DNA of 13,621 nt from JAAOZP01 sp964616835 (GTDB lineage Archaea; Thermoproteota; EX4484-205; JAAOZP01), in assembly GCA_964616835.1 (NCBI GenBank), contig CAZTSG010000035.1:1-13621 (forward strand), in the 5' to 3' direction. Position numbers and translations under genes: made by a program. Of the stretch, positions 6,314-12,493 are shown piece by piece. The notes under the pieces are model-generated. The model did no database searches, had not been told where the DNA came from, and worked only from the letters and a program-made list of their open reading frames with translations. The stretch's first letter is position 1. Each line of letters opens with the position of its first letter.

Positions 6314-7504
6314 ATGTTGGACCCTTATAAAGTGAGGGAGGATTTCCCAAGCATTGTCGGAGACCACATATTCATGAATAATGCTGACTCCACAGGGATC
6401 CCTGTCCCAGTCCTAGAGAAGGTGCTTGCCTACTACAATGAGGTTAAGAGTAGGCCTGGTTCCGAAAGCACTTCTTCACACCGGGCTTTAGAACTCTACC
6501 AGGAGGCTCTTGAAACAATCCTTAAACACTTGGGGGCGAGTGAAGAAAACATAGTCTTTTCATCCAGCAATTTTCAAAGCCTAACAGTCATCCTCCAGAG
6601 CATAGAGCTCAGGAATAACGATGTTTTCCTAGTCTCCTCTAACACGCAGAGTAGAGTTATGAGCCTCCTCAAGGAATACGTTAGCGCCAACAAGGGTAGG
6701 GTTGAAGTAGTGGATCTGGATTCTGAGGATATTGAGGAGAGGCTTAAGGCTATTGTTAAAAAAGGTGTTAAAGCTGCTTTCATAACGCACGTCTGCGGAG
6801 CCACCGGGGCCATTACGCCACTGGATAAAGTGATGCCGGTTTTAAAAGACAAGGGTGTTATAACCATTCTGGATTCCACGTACTCTATGCAGAGGATGAA
6901 GCCTAACTTGCCGAAGATGGGTGTTGACTATGCTTATTTCAAATCGGGAAACATGTTTAGCATAGAGGGGGTTAGCGTCCTCTACTTCTCTGAAGAGAGG
7001 GCTAACAGTATTAAGAGAACGCAAGGGTATTCGATTCTTAAACGCGGCGAAGATGAGAAGCATGTGAATCTCGTTGCTCTAGCGGCAGCAATAAAGTATT
7101 TAGACGGATTAGGCTTCGAAGAGATTTTGAATCATGAGAGAAGCCTCGTAAATGAAATAACGAGCATTGCCGCTGGCGATGGAATCTCGTTTTACCAAGC
7201 CTCTTCTAAAGAATCTAGGACCGGAATATTATCTCTAACGTTGAGTCAACTTCCCTCCAACTTCCTTCAGATAATTCTAGAAGACCAGTTTCAAATAATC
7301 GCTGAATCAGGGAGATTCGACAGTCCCCTGCTTCTTCAAAAAACCGGTGGGAGAGATGCTTTAAGGCTTTCACCAACCATTTTCAATACTGTCGAGGAAG
7401 CGAGGAAAGTTGGAGAGAAGCTTGCTGAAATAAGGGAGTCGTGGAAGGAGAAGATTGTCGAGGAAAAGCCAGGGGAAGAAGAATCTCAACCCCTCGCAGA
7501 ATAA
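6314..7504 (+). CDS. Class V aminotransferase / cysteine desulfurase-fold protein lacking key residues
   Basis: From ATG at 6314 a 396-residue protein with the SufS/CsdA-like fold over its whole length: LDPYKVREDFPSI opening, MNNADSTG, THVCGATGAITPL, ILDSTYS, then DYAYFKSGN...GVSVLY and ALRLSPTIFNT. Alignment by eye to E. coli SufS shows the PLP Schiff-base lysine (SGHKLYGPTG) replaced by Asn213, the PLP-contacting Gln of DAAQ replaced by Tyr190 (Asp187 kept), the EHHAN histidines missing (SSNTQSR instead), and the RSGHHC active-site loop replaced by ESGRFD with Asp336 for Cys. It is thus unlikely to be a working cysteine desulfurase or transaminase; a binding, scaffold or regulatory role is more likely. 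A TTG at 6278 would add 12 residues, but the ATG matches family N-termini. The C-terminal 20 residues are an acidic tail. An Fe-S protein gene follows 44 bp downstream. Confidence 0.82.
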   Translation: MLDPYKVREDFPSIVGDHIFMNNADSTGIPVPVLEKVLAYYNEVKSRPGSESTSSHRALELYQEALETILKHLGASEENIVFSSSNFQSLTVILQSIELRNNDVFLVSSNTQSRVMSLLKEYVSANKGRVEVVDLDSEDIEERLKAIVKKGVKAAFITHVCGATGAITPLDKVMPVLKDKGVITILDSTYSMQRMKPNLPKMGVDYAYFKSGNMFSIEGVSVLYFSEERANSIKRTQGYSILKRGEDEKHVNLVALAAAIKYLDGLGFEEILNHERSLVNEITSIAAGDGISFYQASSKESRTGILSLTLSQLPSNFLQIILEDQFQIIAESGRFDSPLLLQKTGGRDALRLSPTIFNTVEEARKVGEKLAEIRESWKEKIVEEKPGEEESQPLAE

Positions 7505-7506
7505 TC

Positions 7507-7524
7507 GGGGAAAGACTATTTAAC
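7507..7524 (+). promoter_or_regulatory. Probable BRE/TATA promoter of the Fe-S protein gene
   Basis: GGGGAAAG followed by CTATTTAAC, the AT core centred about 29 bp before ATG 7549. The spacing suits a leaderless transcript, so the Fe-S gene may have its own promoter even though it follows the class V gene closely. Confidence 0.45.
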
Positions 7525-7548
7525 TAGCTTCTTAGAGAAGTATGCCTC

Positions 7549-8133
7549 ATGGTGAGACATGAATTCGCAGAGTTCAGGAGGCTGACCCCGGGCTACGACT
7601 GCGGGCTCTGCGGCAACGCTACGTGCTCCACGTTTGCGCGGAGGCTACTGCTAGGAGTTAACACTGTTTCGGACTGCCCCATACTCCATAACGAGGGTTA
7701 TTCCGATAATAAGAGCAGGATCGGGGAGATGCTTAAGGAGGGGGTAGTGCACAGCTCCACTTCAATACTGACGGTTCCAGGCCTTAAAACCAAATATGCC
7801 CATCCGAACTATTTCGAAGAGCGTGTCGAAAAGCTCCCAACCAGGTTTCTGGACTACGATACTGCACGCTACCTCCTCGGCCTCCTGTGGAAGATCGAAG
7901 ACGATAAGGGGGCTAGGACGGAAGTCATAGACACCGTCTTCGGAAACCTTAGGTTTCTCATTACAACCGGTGGAAGAATATGCGTTAACCTTGGGGAGCA
8001 GAGGACTGAGGAGAAAGAGCTCGTACAAATATTGTACAAGGTTCTCTGGGGCGCAGTAGACTTGCTCCGCAAGGCTGAGTATGCCCCAGGAACGGTTGCA
8101 CTCTTCTCGAATACGTCGGAGGATGTTGCTTAG
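7549..8133 (+). CDS. Small protein with N-terminal four-Cys [4Fe-4S] domain
   Basis: A 194-residue protein. The N-terminal 45 residues match the Fe-S domain seen in the CO-dehydrogenase/acetyl-CoA synthase corrinoid subunit (CdhE) and in RnfB: a TPGYDCGLCGNATCSTFA block followed by a fourth Cys, i.e. C18-x2-C21-x4-C26-x16-C43, fit to hold one [4Fe-4S] cluster. The rest (about 50-190) is a mixed alpha/beta domain containing FGNLRFLITTGGRICVNLG; I do not recognise it with confidence. No TM segment is seen, so it should be soluble. Its partner and electron route are unknown. It sits directly after a desulfurase-like protein that lacks catalytic residues and before a helical protein; the three may work together. 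ATG 7549 is placed about 29 bp after a good TATA box. Confidence 0.75.
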   Translation: MVRHEFAEFRRLTPGYDCGLCGNATCSTFARRLLLGVNTVSDCPILHNEGYSDNKSRIGEMLKEGVVHSSTSILTVPGLKTKYAHPNYFEERVEKLPTRFLDYDTARYLLGLLWKIEDDKGARTEVIDTVFGNLRFLITTGGRICVNLGEQRTEEKELVQILYKVLWGAVDLLRKAEYAPGTVALFSNTSEDVA

Positions 8134-8167
8134 ACTACAGCCCGCCATCAGGCCCGCAGCTGACTAA

Positions 8168-8190
8168 GGCCCCCTTCCTCCAAAGGGGCC
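8168..8190 (+). other. GC-rich hairpin between the Fe-S gene and the helical-protein gene
   Basis: GGCCCC at 8168-8173 pairs with GGGGCC at 8185-8190, and TT 8175-8176 can pair with AA 8183-8184 after one bulged C; the loop is six bases. No T-run follows, so it is not a typical archaeal terminator. It could be an RNA processing or translation-control element, or chance in a GC-rich linker. Confidence 0.4.
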
Positions 8191-8219
8191 CGCCTAGACG
8201 TGTTGACGAAAACCCTGAG

Positions 8220-8771
8220 ATGATACTGCCGTCTTTGCCAAAGATGCTTCAAGACGCTACGGGCGGCGGTTATGCGGAATATTTTAAGAAAATTGGAGAA
8301 ATACTCATGAACATAGGGATGATTGTTGAAGGGCTCGGAAGCAGCCAGGCTAAGAGCATATCTCTCCTCATATCGAAGCATAACAGTCTGATAGGGGATA
8401 TCGTTAAGAGCATTGCTTCAGTAAGCATTGAAGAAGCATCTAGGCTTGTTGTGCTCGCGGGGCTCTTCCTAAACCTTAAGCGTGCTATTGAAGCACTCGA
8501 CGCCATATCTTTCCTCTTCGAAGGCGGTGAGGAGCCTGTCGAGTCCCAGAGGAAGAATGTTAAAGAGGCTTCTGAGATACTTTTAAAGGCTTTCGGGAAC
8601 CTTGAGGCAGGGAGGGAGAGGGAGCTGGACGAGGTTCTCTCCAAGTTTAAGCTCTTAAAGATGACTCTCGGCGGCGTCGATAGGATAAGAAGCAATACTC
8701 TAGCCATACTGATTTACAAAATGGCTTACAACGGTTATTGCGCGGCGAGAGTTGCCAGAGGCCTCGTATAA
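8220..8771 (+). CDS. All-helical protein of unknown function, possibly PhoU-like
   Basis: A 183-residue protein made almost entirely of amphipathic helices with heptad-like spacing, e.g. about 20-45, 60-90 and 105-140. The arrangement around VVLAGLFLNLKRAIEALDAISFLF (roughly residues 77-100) is reminiscent of PhoU/DUF47 helix bundles, where an L-x-x-I-x-D/E-x-A-x-x-I pattern closes a three-helix unit; this is weak resemblance, not recognition. No signal peptide or certain TM segment. The ATG at 8220 has neither a Shine-Dalgarno nor a TATA box at -28, so it is probably read from the upstream transcript. The frame is open back to 8079 without another start codon, overlapping the Fe-S gene in the -1 frame. 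It stops 7 bp before the converging 3' end of the large surface-protein gene. Confidence 0.65.
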   Translation: MILPSLPKMLQDATGGGYAEYFKKIGEILMNIGMIVEGLGSSQAKSISLLISKHNSLIGDIVKSIASVSIEEASRLVVLAGLFLNLKRAIEALDAISFLFEGGEEPVESQRKNVKEASEILLKAFGNLEAGRERELDEVLSKFKLLKMTLGGVDRIRSNTLAILIYKMAYNGYCAARVARGLV

Positions 8772-8778
8772 CCAAGCC

Positions 8779-11700
8779 TTATTCCACAGAGAAAAAAGAG
8801 AGAACCTTTGCAACCAAGCAGCCGAAAACATAAGTCTGAACTGTCAGAACCGTATAGATGGCTCTGAGAACACGACTACTCTCAGCATTCCTCCTCTTGA
8901 TCAACGCGACTGACAGGTCTACAATATGTCTAACAATTGCCTTGGATTTTTCGCTTCCAGCGATGCGTTGAGCTATCGGCGGGCTTATTCCGTAATACCA
9001 GTTAACCATCCTTTTACCAATGCTACTCAGCATCAGTTCATCCCTGAACCCTTTCAAAAGCCCTAAGCTGGCTTCAGAGCCAGTGCCGTACACTGCGGTA
9101 GAGATGAAGCATAGACCAGGTTCCTCCTCCTCAGCTTCGATAGGCGTGTCTGGAGGCAGCTCTTCCTCCTTCAGCTCCTCCTCAATCTTACTCTGCATCT
9201 CCTTGTTGTAGCCCTGCTCATTAACCATGTACCTTATCGTTATCAGCTTAGGCGGTCCCCGTCCACACAGGCACTTAAAAACCCCGACCACATACCTCAT
9301 GTACGGATAGTAAAGTATGTAGCCGTCAACCTTACACAAGCATCGTAAAGTGGGGCCTATTCTGAGCGCCCGGTTCACCCGTATGATCTTAGGGTTCTGC
9401 TTTTTGAAGTAATCGTTAAGCATATGTTCGGCCAACTCCTCTTCAAGCCTCTCAACCCCACCGGCTGCTTCAGCAGAGGCGCTTGCAAGATCACTTGCCA
9501 GACCTGGGAAGATGATGTCGAAAAGCTCCGATAGCAAGGCATCCGGTAAGTAGCGGAGGATATCGCCCCTCGCCTCAATTAAGCCAAGCAGATGTACAAC
9601 AGCTTTCTTCACCACTTCTCCCAAAGTTGTCGCCGGCTTTATGGCTACCGATATTGAAGCAGCAACCACCGTAAAGCCTATGCTCCTCACAGCTTCCACC
9701 AGAGGCTTTTCAAGAATCGCCTCTATTGCTAGAGCGCATGAGTCAGGGCATTCGAAGAATCCTTCAACCCTCTTGCTCATCTTAACTTTTCCGAATTCGT
9801 GAGCCATTCCCAACATGATCTGGTCTTGATTAAGGTACAGGGGCTTTTGGTAGACCTGGGGTTTAGGAGCTTTCTCTTGGGGTAGTGGAGCTGGCTCCTC
9901 TAGTGGTTTCTCTAGGGGCTCGGGTGGAAGAACCAGTTTCTCCAGCTTTCTCGGGGCTTCTTCAGGCGGCGGGGATGGTGGAGGCGGTGGTGGCGGTCTC
10001 CTCCTGCATTTATCCAACTTCTCTCTAAGTCTTCCAGCCTTTTCTCCAGCTTCTTTCAAACCGGTTCTCAGCTTTTCTAATTCCTCCTTGGCTTTCTCCT
10101 CCTGCTGTTCAGCCTGCTTCAACTCATCTATTGCCCTTCTTTCCTCTTCCTTCGCCTCCTCCAAGCTTTTCTCAGCCCGCCTTATCTCCTCCTCCTTCAG
10201 CCTCTTCTCGCGCTCCCTAAGCTTCTCCAAGGCATCCGGTTCCCCAAGCCTCTCCCACTCCCTCATGCATTCCTCTGCAGATATCTCGCCACTCTTGTAT
10301 CTCTCCCACGCTCTCTCAGCCTCTCTGTTCTTGAGCCTTAGATCGATGTCCGTGATTCTCTTCTTCCTTCCCTCCTCAAGGGTTTCAACCCATGACTTCG
10401 GTTCCTCCTGTTTCCTCGCTTCCTCCAGCCTCCTACTAGCCTCCTTAACCCTCTTAGAAGCATCGTTCAAACGGGCTTTCGCCTCCTCCCTCCTACGCTT
10501 AACCTCAGCAAGTCTTTTCTCAGCTTCAGAAAGCTTCTTGGCCTTTTCCTCAGCCTCCTTCTCAGCCTTCTTCAATCCGATGCTCGTGATGAAGCACATC
10601 CAGTATAGTAGCAAGTAGGTTAAGACAGCTAAGGATAAGATAGCTGATACGGTTATTAGAATGAGGGGAACAGGCATGGGGAAGGCTTCTTCCGCGGGGA
10701 GAGAGACCTCCTTAACGATTCCGGTTGAAGCGTCGATCGAAACCTTTACTTCCTGCCCCCGGTAGGAAAACTTGATTTCATGCTCTCCTTTGGGGACTGA
10801 GAATATAATCAGAGTTCCGTTTCCACTGGTTTCAGCAGTCTCAGCCTGGATTGTGCCGTCTGGAGAAGTTATCTCCCATTTCACCACAGCGTTGGAGACA
10901 GGGTTGCCTGCAGCATCCTTCAAAACAAGCTTAGCATCATAAACCTCACATGACACACCTATCTCTAATGGTTCAGAAACATTATAGCCAGTATCAAGAA
11001 CAGGACACACATCAACACCCTTGTACCATACCTTCTCTATTCTCCACCCTCCCTCATCAACCCAGGCTTCGTAGGACGTCAGGTTGAGCACCCCGCTTGG
11101 ACCTGAGAGCTTAACCCAGCTAGGGGAAATGCTTCTTCCAGCCTTGTCTCTGAAAGAGAGCGAGAAGAGATGCTGGGTTCTCCAAGTTGCCTCTATTGAA
11201 AGAGGATGGTCCACTTTCAGGGAAACAATGGGATCACTAGATACCATGTCGCCAACCCAGCCGTTGAACATTACTCTGGAGCCAGCGGAGATGTTTACTA
11301 CTGTTGGAGCAGAGATGTTAACGATAATCCCCTCCCCAAGCCAACTTGACTGGGCAAGATCACCGTAGCGTGAAGAAACAGTAAGAAGATGCTCTGTGAC
11401 GAATTCTGCGGTTAACATCGTATCGTATTCCACGACTATCGGCCTGGGGTTTGAAGGATTCCCGTCTGACCATTTTGAGAAAAATTTTCGAGTAGCTTCT
11501 GAGATTTCAACCACATGCTGGACTTCAACAACATGGTCACCGGGCCTCACATGCTTGCTGAGCCTTCCTAAGGGGCCAGCAGTATAGTTTACACTATCTA
11601 TCCTAATTAAAGTGCCGGGGAGAGTGTTCACAGTCAACTCGTAAACAGAAATAGAAGTCGAATAGGTTCCATCATCCGGGGCTTTATCGCCAATTAGATT

Positions 11701-12285
11701 CACCTCAGTAATAATTTTCCAACGCAATGTGTTTTTTAAACTGGGAAGCTCGCTCCTAGGGAGCAAGATGGATATGGTATCTTGTTCACTCAGAATCTGG
11801 AACTCTGCCTCAGTTCCTAACGCGATCCAGAAACCATCATAGCCTGCTCTCTCTAATTTCCAACGTTCCTCCTCCAGATTGTAAACTACTGAGTATATTG
11901 TGTCAACCCCGTCGAACGGAATATCGAGACAATTATTCTCAATCCTTTCATCCTCATCAACACCTACCGTGAAGCTCGTGAAAAACTCTGGTTTCTCAGG
12001 AACTGGGCCAGCAAGTTTTAACGTGAACCTAAGCCATTCTGGGTAGACGGACAGGGTTGCCTTAACTATGTCTGAATAAGGGACACAGGTTTCCATTGGA
12101 GCAGTTTGGCCCATGTATATTAAAATAAGGTCTTGTAAATCATCTGTAACCTCTTCCTCGAATATTAATTCTCCTAATACTGTGTTTGCAACCGTCTCAG
12201 TGACTTTTGAATCAAACGCTGAAAGTAGAAGCAGCGAAAAAATTAAGGCCGAGGCGAGTTTAAAGATATTTTTATTTTTAACCAT
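8779..12285 (-). CDS. Large membrane surface protein: beta-rich ectodomain, TM, coiled coil, CFI-box C-terminus
   Basis: 1168 residues. Order: signal peptide about 5-24; beta-rich ectodomain 40-530 with two repeats of the FSKWSDG / FNGWVGD kind common in archaeal surface proteins, and an Ig/carboxypeptidase-regulatory-like unit about 449-520; TM helix 540-566; highly charged coiled coil 571-627 and 685-760 around a short helical insert; polyproline run 764-774; a globular region 815-1050 with CxC at 982-984 and 1005-1007; CFI-box CFISTAVYG at 1059-1067 followed by FRDELML, YYGISPP and a hydrophobic final helix about 1143-1166. All six N-x-S/T sequons (233, 323, 331, 401, 435, 489) lie before the TM and none after, and four Cys (67, 119, 427, 446) could form two external disulfides. 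This supports outside N-part and inside C-part. Function unknown; sensing, adhesion or scaffolding are guesses. Start ATG has GGGAG with 5-nt spacer. Confidence 0.85.
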   Translation of the reverse strand: MVKNKNIFKLASALIFSLLLLSAFDSKVTETVANTVLGELIFEEEVTDDLQDLILIYMGQTAPMETCVPYSDIVKATLSVYPEWLRFTLKLAGPVPEKPEFFTSFTVGVDEDERIENNCLDIPFDGVDTIYSVVYNLEEERWKLERAGYDGFWIALGTEAEFQILSEQDTISILLPRSELPSLKNTLRWKIITEVNLIGDKAPDDGTYSTSISVYELTVNTLPGTLIRIDSVNYTAGPLGRLSKHVRPGDHVVEVQHVVEISEATRKFFSKWSDGNPSNPRPIVVEYDTMLTAEFVTEHLLTVSSRYGDLAQSSWLGEGIIVNISAPTVVNISAGSRVMFNGWVGDMVSSDPIVSLKVDHPLSIEATWRTQHLFSLSFRDKAGRSISPSWVKLSGPSGVLNLTSYEAWVDEGGWRIEKVWYKGVDVCPVLDTGYNVSEPLEIGVSCEVYDAKLVLKDAAGNPVSNAVVKWEITSPDGTIQAETAETSGNGTLIIFSVPKGEHEIKFSYRGQEVKVSIDASTGIVKEVSLPAEEAFPMPVPLILITVSAILSLAVLTYLLLYWMCFITSIGLKKAEKEAEEKAKKLSEAEKRLAEVKRRREEAKARLNDASKRVKEASRRLEEARKQEEPKSWVETLEEGRKKRITDIDLRLKNREAERAWERYKSGEISAEECMREWERLGEPDALEKLREREKRLKEEEIRRAEKSLEEAKEEERRAIDELKQAEQQEEKAKEELEKLRTGLKEAGEKAGRLREKLDKCRRRPPPPPPPSPPPEEAPRKLEKLVLPPEPLEKPLEEPAPLPQEKAPKPQVYQKPLYLNQDQIMLGMAHEFGKVKMSKRVEGFFECPDSCALAIEAILEKPLVEAVRSIGFTVVAASISVAIKPATTLGEVVKKAVVHLLGLIEARGDILRYLPDALLSELFDIIFPGLASDLASASAEAAGGVERLEEELAEHMLNDYFKKQNPKIIRVNRALRIGPTLRCLCKVDGYILYYPYMRYVVGVFKCLCGRGPPKLITIRYMVNEQGYNKEMQSKIEEELKEEELPPDTPIEAEEEEPGLCFISTAVYGTGSEASLGLLKGFRDELMLSSIGKRMVNWYYGISPPIAQRIAGSEKSKAIVRHIVDLSVALIKRRNAESSRVLRAIYTVLTVQTYVFGCLVAKVLSFFSVE

Positions 12286-12493
12286 TCCAACTCCCTTTCT
12301 GCATATCCAGACGCCTCGGTTTAGAACGTGCTGGAGGCAAGCATATTTAATTAGGCATCCTGGCTTTTAAAGCTTTAGGCTCAATGGTTCACAGAAAGTA
12401 AATACTTTAGCTTAGACCCCTTACTTCTAACTGTTGCTTTAGCCTTCCCCGGTTTCCAAACACTGTTTTAAAATAATTCTGCCGTCTTTTCTT
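12286..12493. other. 208-bp intergenic region upstream of the surface-protein gene
   Basis: The longest gap in the window. It lies between the end of the phosphoglycerate kinase gene and the start of the 1168-residue protein, both on the minus strand. It holds the Shine-Dalgarno (12291-12295), a TATA-like box (12341-12352) and two small perfect palindromes: TAAAGCTTTA at 12368-12377 and AAAGTA-AA-TACTTT at 12395-12408. I see no tRNA, small gene or strong terminator hairpin; a TTATTTTAAAA stretch on the minus strand just after the kinase gene (about 12467-12477) might help termination. Confidence 0.55.
12341..12352 (-). promoter_or_regulatory. Probable TATA box of the surface-protein gene
   Basis: Minus-strand TAATTAAATATGC centred near 12347. 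Transcription would start around 12320, giving a leader of about 35 nt that includes the GGGAG Shine-Dalgarno, unlike the leaderless pattern of the other genes here. Confidence 0.4.

Noticed and set aside
8023..8037. GTACAA-ATA-TTGTAC dyad
   Set aside because: Lies inside the Fe-S protein coding region where it encodes an ordinary helix (VQILYK); probably chance.
7762..8148. 128-codon minus-strand open frame
   Set aside because: Lies wholly opposite the Fe-S protein gene; no family resemblance or promoter, and the plus-strand gene has clear motifs.
8270..8707. 145-codon minus-strand open frame
   Set aside because: Shadow of the helical-protein gene, with low-complexity Ser/Leu/Arg composition typical of antisense frames.
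9959..10004. GGCGG-type run read as a GC-rich regulatory or repeat element
   Set aside because: It is the codon run for the polyproline hinge of the large protein, not a separate DNA element.
10088..10618. 176-codon plus-strand open frame rich in Ser
   Set aside because: It is the antisense shadow of the Glu/Lys/Arg-rich coiled coil of the large minus-strand gene; composition is almost all Ser/Leu/Phe/Ala and no start signal is seen.
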